Numbered from the stretch's first letter, positions 12,959-23,687 are shown. The stretch: 64,000 nt of DNA from Imbricaverruca yamaguchii (GCA_034440575.1 JAOTOL010001562.1:434001-498000); one strand, 5' to 3'. Translations and numbers: made by a program. The notes: a model not told the origin generated them from the sequence alone.

Positions 12959-15900
12959 GCGCACATGCACATGCACACGCACACACGCGCGCACGCACAT
13001 GCACATGCACATGCACACCATGGAATCCGCTTCGTTACACCACAGACACACCAATGGCGCCTCTCCCAAATTCAAACCTCATCCTCTAATCTAGACTAAT
13101 TATGAAAAGCCGCCTCGCGGCCACACTCCAACCAGCACAATGTATGTGTCTGTGTTGCCCATTTGTAACTATGTTATCGTGTCCGGTCGTAATTCACGCT
13201 GGCCGTCCGCTAATGCGTTATGATGCGCTCAGGAAGTAGTCGGTAGGTCTGCAGCGCTACGTGTGCAGCACATGCTGTGGAAGTGTAACCCGTGCGCTTT
13301 CCCGGTCCCCACTGAGTAGCTGTCGTCTGGTGGTGTGTGGCGCAGGTTGTGGGAGCGTAGCTGGGAGCGCACCTGATGTCTAATGAGTGGCTGTTGTCTG
13401 GTGGTGTGTGGCGCAGGTTGTGGGAGCGTAGCTGGGAGCGCACCTGATGTCTAATGAGTGGCTGTTGTCTGACGGTGTACCCTAGTATCTCAGTAGTCGG
13501 TGCGAATGTCGCCAGTTCCGGTAATGTCACGTGCAGTTCTCACGAGACCACGTCGCCTAGGCCGTGGTCCGAGTGGCTCGAGGCACGCGGATGAACACTT
13601 GCACGCTCGGCATCCCAGAACCCGAACACTGACAACGCCGACTGGCTCCCGAGGCTAGAGATGTACAGATTGGATATGCCGATTAATAGAAATAATTGGA
13701 AGCTGCTTGATTAGACAGGTGGACAGTTGGGTATGTTTCAAGTGATGTGTGATGTGTGAAGACCTGATCGAAACCCGTGGAGTGGAATATGACGTGATGG
13801 GCTTTTGCAAGCGGGGTTTTGTAGCTGGGGATGGGTTCTATTGGGTGATCCCTTCGGCAGCCAAATCTTGAGCTGTGCCCGTCTCGGCCGGGTGCTACGA
13901 CTTCGCGTTGAGGTAGCCGATTGTACTGCGTCACTGTTGCCGCGACGGCTGTGGTGTTGCGGCGCGGCAGTGTGGATCCCGCGCTGACACTGTGACCGCG
14001 ACGGTGTCCGTGACGCAGGTGACCAGCACCGAGGTGCAGGACTACATATCGTCCTTCGAGAACAAGATCGGCTCGTTCTTGCTGCCCCTGACACGCTGGA
14101 TCGACGACGAGTGCAAGAAGAACGGTCTCAGTGAGTGCCGTGTTTGGCTGGGCCTGACGTGACGTGGTCCAGCTCGCACGATGCTGCCCCACCCCTTCTC
14201 TTGATTCCTGGCTGGTTGGACTGTCGCGCTACCCGGAGCACACTTGTCTGCCAGGCACGGCAGAGCCAGTCTGCGGCATGGCGGCACGGCGCCGGCCCTC
14301 CAGTATGACCGACCAGCTCTTGCAGTCCCGGACAGCCAGAATGCAGGTTCTGGCTGGCACTGCATGGCCGATGTAGTCGATGCGCCCCTAAACTCCGATA
14401 ATCAATCAGAATGCAGGTCGTCTGTTGTGACTCCACGCCCCATACTGGCGCACCTCGCTCCGTCGAGCGTGGTGCGCCAGTATGTGTAGTTTTAGTACTC
14501 GGCTTACCGGTTATCCCACGAATGTGCCCGCCACCTCTCCCTGGACAGTGTGGGTGTCGGCTTGTCATATATGGTGTAAAGTTCCTGCTATAACCAGGCA
14601 ATCGTTCTATGGCCTATGCAGTGGATGTGCCCCTAAACTTCCTAACCACACAAGCGCCCCGATGTATGCTCTTTGTGTTGCTAAACTGATGCATATGCAT
14701 ATTTCTTGTAGAAAGAGAGATATATATAGTATGCTTTATATATGGGTTTATTTCCTTGTTTATTTTGTATTGTGTTGGAGCATGCCGTACCTCAGTTTGT
14801 CGTCGTCAAATACAAATATTGAGTACCTCGACACCTGATCGCGCTGTTGTTTGTGGCCGTATATCCGGGTCCTTCCTTTATCCATCTGACTAGGTTCGTT
14901 ATGTGGTGTGAGTTTTTTGCGGGGATATAGCCATGACTCAGGCGTTGGCGGGATGGAACCATGCCAGGCGCTGACTGTGTCAGTGCTATCGGACTGTGAC
15001 TGGCAGTGTGGAGCGACTACAAGGAGCTGTCTGTCCGCAGTTCTGAAAGACCCGGAAGATGAGGTGGAGAAGTTTGTGCAGGCCAATACCCAGGAATTAG
15101 CAAAAGACAAATGGCTCTGTCCTCTCAGCAACAAAAAATTCAAGGGACCCGACTTCGTGCGCAAGCACATCTTCAACAAGCATGCAGAGAAAGTAGAAGA
15201 GGTGAAGAAAGAGGTGAGTGGGAAACTAATGAGCCTTTCAGCTGTTGGAAGTTTTTCAGAAATGTGCTGGCAGAGAATGCTGGGTGTATTGTGACTATCA
15301 TCGCATCAACAAACTACCAAATCGCTTGTTTTTAGATGACCTGTGTTGGACTTAATCATAAAAGATCAGCTTATGGCATGATGATATATTGGCCTCTGAA
15401 GTGCGTAAGGAGTTCTTGTGGCCGTGAATAATGTTTTGGATATAATACATAGCGAGAGTTGGATATCCATACGGTTATCTGCCTGGTGTGGATAACTGAG
15501 TGGATTGGATGTTATTTTGGCAAAATACATGGATATGGATTGGCACTCCTAGGTCTTGACGTGGAAATTAAGCTCAATAAAATATTTCCCCTTTATTTGT
15601 TTCTAAATTTATAATAGATCACAATAAAATGTCATGGTTAGTTAGCCTTGATAATACGTGAACCACGATTGCATGGTTAAAAGTATGTGAAACACGTAAT
15701 CGATCTGAACTGTTGTCTTGTAGTAGTCATGCTTGCCAACGCTCAAGGTGTGGAACACGTGAATATATATATTTCAAACTGAAATAATTTATTGTTCTCA
15801 ATTTCTAGCCATCGTCTTTTCCTCATGCTATTCAGTTCACTGCAATCACATTGTTACTGTGATCAATGCGGTTAATTTTAATCACCCGCCTGTGCTTGTA

Positions 15901-18900
15901 CTATTCATGATCACATACAACAGGCCACCTCCCAACTGCAACTACATTTATGCCTTGGTGGGTAAGGTACGTATATAGCCTTTATGTAGTATTTCAGCCT
16001 CGTTATTAATCGAAATAAATAGGCAAGGGAGTTGGAATACTCTTAATACAAAGAGCTGACTTTAGAAAATTACACTAATATTATTATAGGTAGTTTAGAT
16101 TAGATCTTCCCGATCTAAATGAAATGTTTTGTTTTATTATGGCAAAGGGGTGAGGCGAAATACTCTACGAAAGTCGGCATGTGAATGAATACTGCACCCC
16201 AGCCCTACCAAGTGAATCACGTGAAAAAGAACACTGATAGCCTAGAAGCCGATGAGACAGCCAGGTGCAGTCGGTGTGCATCATAGTTCTTATTCTTGAG
16301 GAAAACAAGACATCGGCATCTCTTATGTATCCAGATCGGAATTATAGAAGTCGCACGTCTCCGTCAGCTCCCCTCAACTCTTCCTCTTAACCCATCACCA
16401 ACTGAAGTTGGTCGCCACCTTCGCCAGGTGGAGTTCTTCAACAACTACCTGCGCGACCCGAAGCGACCGCAGCTGCCAGACCATCCCTCTGCCAAGGCCG
16501 GAGGCGCCGGCGCCGGCCGCAAGGAGGAGCCACCGGCGCAGTTCCACGTGGGGCCGTATCCACAGCCGGGTCCGCCGGGCCCCCCGCACCAGTGAGTGTG
16601 GCTCTTGGTGTGTGGTGGGAGATGGCATGTGTCATCTCTTATAGCAACACAAATTGCTGATCCAGCATTGGACGCAGCTGGTACTCGAGTAGTGCTAGAA
16701 TGATTTCGGTACATTTGTGTCATAAATCGTGGATTTTTCAACATGTACATCAATGCATCATACGCAGTTGACCTCCCTGCGAGCAATTGCAAGTGTGTAT
16801 GGCTTCCATTGTGATGTGGTGATGTGCACAAATGCATCTGCGTATGGTTATGGTCGTGTAGTAGCGCACCTATAAATCATCAGGCTACATGTCCGACGTA
16901 GTCGATGCGCCCCTAAACCCCCAAATCATCAGCATTGCGTGGGCGTGGTGCGAGTTGGCCGCGTGTCACGTGATGCGGCTGGTGACGTTGACGCGGCCGC
17001 CGTTCGGCAGCGGGTATGGCGGCTACGGATACCAGCGGCCGCCCATGTACGGCAGCTACCAGCCGCCGCCACCGCGGGACCCCTACTTCCGCGAGCCGTA
17101 CCTGCCGCCGCGAGACGCCTACCCGCGCCCGCCCCGGCCCTACGGACGACGGTGAGCGGACCTGCCCCACCTGTGCCGGCCGGCGCCCCGTCCGGTGTCG
17201 CAGCGGCGCGGTCCGGTCATGCCTCCTGGTCTGCCGGCGTGTGCTGCTGACGCCCGGGTCTGTATGTGTCCCGACCTACCGTCGCCAGGTCCGTGGGTGT
17301 GTCTCGACCTGCCGTCTGCGTCAGTGTCGCTATTTACTGTCGCTGAGTCCGCGTCTGTGTCCTGACCTATCGCTACCGAGTCCGTCTTTGTGTCCCGAAG
17401 ATGCCGTCTCCCTGGTGAACTGGCACGCGTGCCCCCGACAGATGCAGGCGGCAGTGTTCTGCGGGACACGAGTTGCAGCCGTGACCAGAGCAGGCCACCG
17501 GTCAGCAGGTTGTCAGCTGCTAGTTGAAGTTAATTTATTCCGGTGATTTTGCCTGGCATAAACTGACCACCAGAGGATCTGGCAAGGTCCTGGAAATTCC
17601 GATATCGACGTCGATAATGGTACTTATTAGGAGTTTGTTTTCACCTCATATAGGCAGATTTTTTACTTTTTTACTTTATATTCAGTGGACTTGCACTGCA
17701 AATGAAACTGAAGTGATGTTCAATGCGATACCACTAGGAATTTTATGTGCGGACATGGAGCCCTTTCACGGAAAGAGATATAGATATGCAGGAAAGCGTG
17801 CAGTGCAAAGCCACTAGACTCATCAATGGACTAGGTAACTTAGAACATGGACGATAGTTTGCGACATTGGATGTGTACTCACTCAAGTATAGGAGATTCA
17901 GGGTGATATTATTAAAATGTATCAAATCGTTGAAGGGTTAGGTAGCGTCGATTTGAATGGTGCTCTTCTATGTAGAATATTACATAGGTGTCATCAATTC
18001 AGATTGGACAAGTCAAGGTTTATGGAACTTAAGCACCAATAGGTTTTCAGTCAAAGGGTGGTTGAACAATGGAATAAGCTGCTTTCCGATATCGTGAGTA
18101 GTCCCTCATTGAATATATTTTAAATAGGGCGGGCAATTTTTAGGCTGAAGGTTCATGTTTTCTAGTTCTAATTATTGGTGGATAGGGATAGGTTTGTGAT
18201 AGCTGTATACGTTACAGGCCACTTTACTCAGGCATGGATTGGAGTTTAAAGAATATTGATGATGCAAGCGGTCCACGCGTGTTACTCGCGAGATCGCGAG
18301 AAGGTGGCTAAATAGGTAGGTATATAGGTATTGGTAGGTGTGCAGGATGTTGGCGGATAGTTTCTTGTCACTTTAGGATATGGTACTGGTTGGGGGGTTT
18401 ATGCCGCATGACCGACGCAGTCGACGCGCCCCTAAATTCCGATGGGCATTGTCTTTTTGTCAAAGCTTACAGTATCTTCCCCTTGCAGGCCTAACCCAGA
18501 TTAGCCCCTTTGGTTCTGAACACTTTATGACTATGTAACTTCACAACATACAGCTATAGTAACTGCCACTTTTGCACCATGATTTATTCCTGGCATCTAT
18601 GTCATTACAATCTTGCCAGCAGGTGCGATGTTCATTTGTATCGGGATTTATGAGTTCTAGGTCACTGGGATGGATATGATGTTAGAAAGTTGCATAATTT
18701 TGCTGAAGGTAAAGTGGTGCATTCTGCATTCTGATCGTCGGCATGCTCAAGAGCGACTGATTAAGTAGGCAATTCACAGGAAGGACAATGGAATTAATGT
18801 TGTTCACATCTGGTCCCTTTGTTACGGGCGCAATACGCCTATAGTTGTGGACGCTCTGAAGCCTAAATATCTAACTGGTCCACTTGTTAAATTATTTTCT

Positions 18901-21900
18901 GCGAGTATTTATTTACACTTTCATTGCTATGCATATTACCATATGTTGTTTATTTGGTGGTTCACATAAGCTGACATTGCATAGGCACTAAACATTTGAA
19001 CAGAACCGCTTTTTCTCAGGTTTCATATGTGACTAAAATAACACATTGAGCTCTTTAAGAATTGTAATTCTTCGTTGGAAACAGTATGACCTGTCATGTA
19101 AACATTTCCACAGTATTTTCCTTCGAAGCTAAAGCGAAACATTGGAATATGTCGTCAAAAGCGATCGTGGGTTAAATTTACTGTTTTAAGTTCCTACAGT
19201 TGTTTACGCTTAACTCGTGTGTCCTAGAAAACTAAACACCTCCATGACGAATTATTTATTGTAATGATCGTAATTATCATTCAGCTTTATCTTGGTTCAT
19301 CTGGTTCGCAAATCATAAATACAGACTGTTTACAAGGCATGGTATTCAATCAGTTCAATCAGTCATGTTTTGGCTTGAGGTATGGTAATGGTAATTTGGT
19401 AATTAACGATTGCAGTCCTAATTTGAATGAGGGGACACATGGCACTTGGTCACGATATTAAAGTAGTCACGACAGTGCAATACCCCAGTTATCCTGCCCC
19501 TGAAGTATGCTCATGATTTCTTGATGTCAATTAATGTATGCCATTTTGCTTGCTTAAGCCTTTTCTTGGACCAGCAAGTTGCGGAAAGCGATTTTAGCCG
19601 CATGCTCTGGCCATCCAGTGGTGACCTGTTTGACGTGGCTGATGACCCGGCTGTGGTGGACAGAGGCGAGCCGGCGCCGCGCGGCCGAGGCGGTCCTTCC
19701 CTTGCAGCGACGCCGCTGGGCGTGCGGCCGCCCCACCTGTTCCTGTTCCCCGCCGCCGCCGCCGCCATCGCCACCTGCCTGCGGCCAAAGTTTGTGATCA
19801 CGTGACGTGTCCTCCGCACCGGTACCGGCGCTGGCGCCACTCGTTCTGGGGTGGTTCTGTGCCGTCCTGGTGGTGGGACCCCACCCTCACCTCCTTGGAT
19901 GCTACCATTCGGTTTCTGGTGTGGGGCGCCCTGTTCGTACATGTGGTGGAAAACAGTACGCGACTGTAAGCGTATTTGCGTCATTAGCTAAATATGTCCT
20001 ATTTGCATTATTGACATTAACGTATTACATTATTTGTGTAGCAGTGACATGCTAGAAATTCATAATATATGACATTCCTCACGACTATTACTATTCGCCT
20101 TCTCTTTGCTTAAGTGCTTGCGAGTACGCATCAATGTACACTGCACATAGCAAAGCTTTTGTTATGAGATTACACGAAATTTTACATGTGCAGATTCACG
20201 TCTCATTTCTATGTTCTTAAGCAAATATCGCAAGTATATGTCTACATCTGGCGGCCAATCTGGAATGGGTTGTGGTACACTTCTGCGAAGTGGGTCTGGG
20301 ACAAACCTGAGCCAGGCCGGAAGTCTGAAGGATTCAGCCTTTCTGCCGTAGTGCACGTGATGTGCACACTGGACGGCGCTTGGGACGCCCGCAATACATA
20401 TATAATTTACTCCCACCCCACCCCACCCCCTAACCCCCCCACCCCCACCCCCACCCCACCCCACCCCCCCCCCCCCCCCCCCCACCCCACCCCACCCCCA
20501 CCCCACATCCCACCCCACCCCCTACCCCCACCCCACACCCAACACACACAGGCACTTACACACTTGGTCACCGGGACAGCATTCTCTATGCATTCGGTTC
20601 GAAGGTCATCTCGGGTGGGAAATCCCTTGGTCCTTCATCCCTCTGTCATCGATCCCTCGGTTCTTGCTGACTTGATATCAGGTGGGACCCGGACGAAGGT
20701 GTAGTAGTCTAGAGAACGCCAAATTCGTAGAATAGATTGCCAAATTCGTAGAATGTAATACCAAGCTCGTAGAATAGAACGCCAAATTTGTAGAATAGAA
20801 TGCCAAATGTATAGCCTGAGTGGTGCTTGTGGCAATACTAGTTTGATATGCCTGGCTTCTGCATGTTCGGTCGCCCGTTTGCCAGTTGATGTAGCCATGG
20901 GAGACAGTAGCTGGCGGCGGCTAGTGTGGTGTTATGCCCGTATTGGTTTGGGCGACTGGTTCGAGTATCGTGCCAGGCTCGCTTCCTGTAGCTCACTGCT
21001 CTGTTGCTCGCTGTGCCGCTGTGTCTGTTTCTGTTCCTTCTGCCACGCCCACCTGCCCCATTGTCGATGTCAGTCGCAGTGGTGCAGACGGACATGTAGC
21101 CAATGTCATTTCATCACAGTATGGCCTCAGTGCATGAATGTTCAGAGTTGTTTGCGGTTTCGTCGGCAGTTCCTGGTGTCATCCTCCCCATGCTATTGCG
21201 TAAAGTTAAACAGTAGCCTTACTGTCACAGCCACCTGGTCTCCCACCGAGCTAAAAAAAATGTTGGGGAGCGGTCAACATGCATGCTCTGTGGTGTACTG
21301 TATTGTGAATGGGTGGCAGTTCCGGTGCACCCATGTCACGTGTCTCCTGCATATTATCTGTCCATGCTGTGCATGTTATCAGTGATCCGCACGCATTGCG
21401 ATCAATCCAAAGCTGCATGCAATCAGACCACGGTATGCATGTGCTCAACACCCAGCAGAACCTTGTCCAAAGAAATGCGTCCGAATGCGAAGATCTGGGC
21501 GCTGCATGACCTCTGCAGTCGATGCGCCCCTAAACCCCAATAACCAACCAACTAACCCAATGCGAAGATCAAAATGCTAAATCCGACCATATGCACCGAA
21601 ATGTGGAATCATTACTACCATCACCAACCTGAAAATCCGAGACTGTCACTCGTCTGCCAGCGTGGAAACGCGCCCATCGTGGAATGTCCTAACAACGGCT
21701 AGCACGTCTGACATGAGGTCCGGGTGTGTGTAATCAGCTCCGAGTGTGCCCATACGTGCCGCATGCAAGACGACTGCCGTGCTAGTGCGCCCGAGCAAGG
21801 AGTGTCTGTGCGTCGGCCGACGTGTTGGGGTCATGCTGGGTCACGCCGCGGCCCGGCGGCCCGGCGGCAACTCGCTCTGACTGACGGGCGCGCCCGTGTC

Positions 21901-23687
21901 TCGCCAGGGACCCGCGCAGGATGATCGACTACCGTGACCTGGACGCCCCCGCCGACGTTGACCTGTTGTAGTTCCCAGGCGACGCGGCCACGTAGGTACG
22001 GGCGCGCGCGCGCCAGCTGCAGCCGTCGCCGCCGCCTCGTACGGGTCCCGGCTCCGGGCCGCCAGCTCGGCGGTAACTGGCCGTCACTGCCTGTGGCTGG
22101 GGCGGGACGGTGCTGATGTGACGCTGGCAGCGACAACTGTGGCGCTGTAGTATCCAGGTCTGCCCCTCCTGACCTTGAATCTCCTCAACTGTATTTCTGG
22201 ATGGGCGCTAAATGACCTTGTAGTCGACGCGCCCTTAAGCCCAAATAATCAATCAACTGTATTTCTGGAGATATGTCATCATTTTCACACCCTCTCGCTT
22301 TTTTGTGCAAGGTGTTGGTACTAGAGATCATGGTTTTTGTATCCAATACGACAAAAAAAAACTATTGTACTCTAGTTATAGTTTAGCCCGTTCGTGTTAT
22401 CATTTCGGAACAAAGAATGGTTGATCTCGATATTTTCAGTTTATTCTGTATTTGATTACTAAAGAAGTAGTTGTCAGGGACTTTCTCGTCTCTTTGGAGG
22501 GCTTCCACGTCAGGTACTGATGTTTTCGAAGGGCCCGTAAGTATTGACGCCTCGCTCCAATGACAGTGGCCACAGAATGGCTCTAATATCGATCCAGAAT
22601 CTCGCGGCATTACATGACAAGAATTGCATGTTCCGATCATGGTTGCTATTACTGTAATCAGAAGATTAACTTCAATTCCGAAGTAATCCAAAACATCAGT
22701 CAACCCCGCATACAACTTCCGTGCTGGGATAACTGAGATCACTTTCAATGCCTCTACTTCGAATGTTGCGTGATCGAATGGCAACAAGGTTGCTTGTTTC
22801 TATTTTTAGCCTCGAGTTTCTCGAACGGCCACATCATTGGGTACCATTCTGACTAGCAGCGTCAGGACAGCGAAGTAGTTGTGCGTACATTCAGCCGTTG
22901 CGACGTGAATCGTTGCAGTGTAGCTGAAGAATGTCCATTATTTCTGTCCCGAGTCCTCGCTGTTTCCTGCCGCGTTGTGTTTGTGCCATGTACCGGCCCG
23001 GGTGTGCTGTCCGTGGAGCCGTGACCCGTATGGAGCGGGCGGGGCCGGTAGATGTGGCGGCCGGCGGGTCGCTGGCGGCGGCGTCCTGAGCCGACCAGGG
23101 CGCCGTCTGACTGAACTTCACATTGAACTTAGCCTCTCCAATCACGTGCTCTGGGAAACGGTAGGCTCTATGGCTGGTTTTCTGGTTCGAGTTGATGAAT
23201 TGCATTGGATGAGGCGACTTGAGTCACGTGCCCTGGGAGATGGTCAGCCCTATTAATCATTTTTGGTTGGATAGATCGACTACATTTAATGAGGTGTCTC
23301 AAATAACATGCTTTGGGAAGTGGTCGGTCCAATGATTGATTTTTTTCGGCGGGTTTGGGTCAACTTCAATTAAGGGTTTCGATTTCATTTGCGTTCAAGT
23401 GTTGAGATGTGGTCGATGGCGGGCCTGGTCACCACGTGCCGAGACGGTCGTCTGCGGACCAGTGGCCGCCCCGCCGTTAGCGCCCCCGGGCGCCGGCTGC
23501 CTAGGTACAGAACCAGAGCGCCGGCCGGTGTCGACCGAGGACGCTCGGCCGGCTGGTCAGTGCGTGTCGTCAAAGGTCGTCTTCCGTCGGTGTTGGCTGA
23601 CGCCGGTCACGTTTGTCTTGCAGGCACGTGAGGCCGCTGAGCAGTTACCGGGACCTGGACGCTCCGAAAGATGTGGATGAGTTTTAG
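6846..23687 (+). CDS. SRRT: ARS2/SRRT (Serrate RNA effector), 3' part of gene, 5' exons missing
   Basis: ARS2 bridges the nuclear cap-binding complex to RNA maturation and decay machinery (miRNA processing, histone mRNA, short capped RNAs). Seven internal exons are recognisable in family order: the end of the RRM-like region ([17 protein letters not shown]), [30 protein letters not shown], a linker, the zinc-finger-like [17 protein letters not shown] block, a proline/glycine-rich tail, and the C-terminal YRDLDAP motif. Joints A-B (0), B-C (0), C-D (0), D-E (1), E-F (0), F-G (2) and G-H (2) all keep the frame. The N-terminal half, including the start codon, is not in the window. Two alternative last exons exist. 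Family assignment rests on recalled homology and is very secure. Confidence 0.95.
7035..8059 (+). repeat. Minisatellite built from the ARS2 exon A donor junction
   Basis: About 30 units, of 37 bp (GTGAGCCGGGGACCACGCCG + AGGAGACCGACAGGCAG) or 25 bp (internal 12-bp deletion), plus a partial last unit. Every unit ends in the last exon bases GAGACCGACARGCAG and restarts with the intron bases GTGAGCC. Each junction therefore recreates a consensus-quality CAG|GTGAGC donor. Late units decay to CGG|GTGAGC, CAG|ATGAGC or CAG|CTGAGC. Neither unit length is a multiple of three. Confidence 0.95.
8150..8870. repeat. C/A-rich degenerate simple sequence
   Basis: Intronic, low complexity: blocks of CAGCCCAGTC-type followed by CACAGCATAGCACACCACAT-type sequence. 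Strong strand bias, with A and C dominating. Interrupted near 8710-8780 by a short unique piece. No gene. Confidence 0.85.
8886..9025. repeat. Pentanucleotide microsatellite CCTGC / CCTGT
   Basis: Three blocks: CCTGC, then about eleven CCTGT, then CCTGC again. The variant block sits inside the array, a typical replication-slippage structure. Lies in the exon A-B intron. Confidence 0.95.
9493..9663 (+). CDS. SRRT: ARS2 exon B
   Basis: 57 codons in phase 0, acceptor GGTTTCAG, donor ATCAAG|GTAGGC. Encodes [18 protein letters not shown], the acidic [14 protein letters not shown] stretch, and ends [11 protein letters not shown]. All are strong ARS2 signatures. A second CAAG|GTAGGC lies 27 bp downstream. 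Confidence 0.95.
9868..10036 (+). mobile_element. Diverged tRNA-derived SINE (family A-like)
   Basis: tRNA-like GGTGGCCAGTCGGTAGGGCG (A-box-like), then GACTTGAATCCC (B-box-like), an internal AATAACCAACC, and an end AATGCGTCGTAAAAG resembling the family A 3' hairpin. Older and more diverged than the other copies. Confidence 0.5.
10037..11400. other. Intron sequence, nothing recognised
   Basis: Part of the ARS2 exon B-C intron. No conserved reading frame or tandem repeat was noticed. Confidence 0.6.
11411..11470 (+). mobile_element. Hairpin mini-retroposon (family B), copy 3
   Basis: GGGCGCTGTATGACC, a loop, GCAGTCGAAGCGCCC, then a CTAAGCCCAAATAACTAACT tail. Flanked by TTGTATCGATGTCGGT and TTGTATCGATGTCAGT, a clear target-site duplication with one mismatch. 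Confidence 0.88.
11518..11678 (+). mobile_element. tRNA-derived SINE (family A), copy 2
   Basis: A-box-like TAGCCTAGGAGTA, B-box-like GGTTGGAATCTC, body CGCGACCAATCGGCGTGAGA, 3' hairpin GGCGACGCCACATGAC ... GGTCGATGTGTCG, then AAAACCAATAACCAACC. Flanks ATCTTGCTTCC and ATTTTGCTTCC form a target-site duplication. Confidence 0.85.
12184..12243 (+). mobile_element. Hairpin mini-retroposon (family B), copy 4
   Basis: Best hairpin in the window: GGGCGC-TAAAT-GACCAGACCTGGTC-GAT-GCGCCC, then AAAACTCAAATAATCAACCAACC in two parts. Flanks AAGAACATATCCA and AAGAAGATCCA suggest a diverged target-site duplication. Confidence 0.8.
12580..12717 (+). CDS. SRRT: ARS2 exon C
   Basis: 46 codons in phase 0, acceptor TGCCCAG, donor TCCAAG|GTGGGT. 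Encodes [19 protein letters not shown] followed by [19 protein letters not shown], among the most conserved ARS2 segments. Confidence 0.96.
12840..13020. repeat. (ACGC)n / (AC)n microsatellite
   Basis: Alternating purine-pyrimidine sequence: ACGC repeats, then an uninterrupted AC run, then CACATG-containing repeats. Intronic, in the exon C-D intron. Confidence 0.97.
13309..13475. repeat. 71-bp tandem duplication, about 2.3 copies
   Basis: The unit begins near TCTGGTGGTGTGTGGCGCAG at 13326 and 13397. A partial third copy begins at 13468. The first two copies are nearly identical. Each carries GGCGCAG, a weak acceptor-like string. Intronic. Confidence 0.9.
14019..14130 (+). CDS. SRRT: ARS2 exon D
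   Basis: 37 codons plus one base, acceptor GTGACGCAG, donor CTCA|GTGAGT (phase 1). Encodes [18 protein letters not shown] and then a [15 protein letters not shown] segment. This is the less conserved linker between the [11 protein letters not shown] block and the zinc-finger-like block. Confidence 0.85.
14355..14409 (+). mobile_element. Hairpin mini-retroposon (family B), copy 5
   Basis: Diverged 5' end (GGCACTGCATGGCC), GTAGTCGATGCGCCC, then CTAAACTCCGATAATCAATCA. Flanked by CAGAATGCAGGT on both sides, read as a target-site duplication. Confidence 0.75.
14607..14652 (+). mobile_element. Hairpin mini-retroposon (family B), copy 6, diverged
   Basis: CTATGGCCTATGCAGTGGATGTGCCC followed by CTAAACTTCCTAACCAC resembles the family 3' half. 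The 5' stem is missing and no clear flanking duplication was seen. Confidence 0.45.
15041..15213 (+). CDS. SRRT: ARS2 exon E (zinc-finger-like block)
   Basis: Completes the phase-1 codon from exon D, then 57 codons to donor AAAGAG|GTGAGT. Encodes [30 protein letters not shown] and [19 protein letters not shown]. These form the C2H2-like zinc-binding region of ARS2, with the family-typical Cys and paired His residues. Confidence 0.96.
15214..16427. other. Intron, nothing recognised
   Basis: AT-rich intron between exons E and F. No repeat or reading frame of note. Confidence 0.6.
16428..16591 (+). CDS. SRRT: ARS2 exon F
   Basis: 54 codons plus two bases, acceptor TTCGCCAG, donor CACCA|GTGAGT (phase 2). 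Encodes [18 protein letters not shown] followed by a low-complexity Gly/Ala/Pro tail. The FFNNYL...KRP start is diagnostic of the segment directly after the ARS2 zinc-finger block. Confidence 0.93.
16883..16933 (+). mobile_element. Hairpin mini-retroposon (family B), copy 7
   Basis: CTACATGTCCGACGTAGTCGATGCGCCC in two parts, then CTAAACCCCC. Flanked by AAATCATCAG on both sides. The 5' stem has diverged. Confidence 0.65.
17011..17151 (+). CDS. SRRT: ARS2 exon G (Gly/Tyr/Pro-rich tail)
   Basis: Acceptor TTCGGCAG. Completes the phase-2 codon as His, then encodes [16 protein letters not shown] and a Pro/Arg/Tyr-rich stretch ending RPYGRR. Donor CGACG|GTGAGC (phase 2). Composition matches the low-complexity region before the C-terminal motif of ARS2. 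The phase joins equally well to either terminal exon. Confidence 0.85.
17263..17415. repeat. Degenerate minisatellite, unit about 30-35 bp
   Basis: Repeated TGTGTCCCGACCTACCGTCG-like segments separated by CCAGGTCCGTG-like segments, four to five diverged copies, in the intron just after exon G. Confidence 0.6.
17416..20400. other. Intron sequence, little recognised
   Basis: Part of the 4.8-kb ARS2 intron before terminal exon H1. It is AT-rich. Apart from a family B insertion at 18397 and a GC-rich patch at 19.6-19.85 kb with open frames but no recognisable protein, I see nothing. Confidence 0.6.
18397..18443 (+). mobile_element. Hairpin mini-retroposon (family B), copy 8, diverged
   Basis: CCGCATGACCGACGCAGTCG followed by ACGCGCCCCTAAATTCCGAT matches the family core. 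No clear flanking duplication. Confidence 0.5.
20405..20548. repeat. C-rich (CCCCA)n low-complexity tract
   Basis: Nearly pure C and A, including an 18-base C run near 20466-20483. Base calls here are likely to be unreliable. Confidence 0.95.
20717..20812. repeat. 21-bp tandem repeat, about 4.5 copies
   Basis: Units of GCCAAATTCGTAGAATAGAN with a few substitutions per copy. Intronic. Confidence 0.85.
20820..21490. other. Intron sequence, nothing recognised
   Basis: Open frames exist (one of about 190 codons on +). They are cysteine-rich without domain logic, and I do not accept them as genes. Confidence 0.55.
21497..21557 (+). mobile_element. Hairpin mini-retroposon (family B), copy 9
   Basis: GGGCGCTGCATGACC, a loop, GCAGTCGATGCGCCC, then CTAAACCCCAATAACCAACC. 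Flanked by AATGCGAAGATC on both sides, a perfect 12-bp target-site duplication. Closest copy to the consensus. Confidence 0.92.
21908..21971 (+). CDS. SRRT: ARS2 terminal exon H1 ([14 protein letters not shown]... type)
   Basis: Acceptor CTCGCCAG. Completes the phase-2 Arg codon, then encodes [20 protein letters not shown] and stop TAG. This matches the conserved ARS2 C-terminus that contacts the nuclear cap-binding complex. No AATAAA hexamer was seen close downstream. A second terminal exon of identical length and phase follows at 23624. Confidence 0.93.
22202..22257 (+). mobile_element. Hairpin mini-retroposon (family B), copy 10
   Basis: GGGCGCTAAATGACC, TTGTAGTCGACGCGCCC, then TTAAGCCCAAATAATCAATC. 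Flanked by CAACTGTATTTCTGG on both sides, a perfect target-site duplication. Confidence 0.92.
23134..23372. repeat. Degenerate ~75-80-bp tandem repeat, three copies
   Basis: Three diverged copies of a unit containing CACGTGCTCTGGGAAACGGT, ATTGATTTTT-like and GGATGAGGCGACTTGAGT-like segments. Lies between the two ARS2 terminal exons. Confidence 0.65.
23624..23687 (+). CDS. SRRT: ARS2 terminal exon H2 (alternative C-terminus)
   Basis: Acceptor GTCTTGCAG. Joins in the same phase as H1 and encodes [20 protein letters not shown] and stop TAG. It is exactly 64 nt to the stop, like H1. The YRDLDAP core is kept, while the flanks differ (HVRPLSS versus DPRRMID, KDVDEF versus ADVDLL). A poly(A) hexamer follows at 23849. 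Use of H1 versus H2 would give two ARS2 proteins differing only in the cap-complex-binding tail. Confidence 0.9.

Noticed and set aside
12791..13089. Open frames over the AC/ACGC microsatellite
   Set aside because: Simple-sequence artefact in an ARS2 intron.
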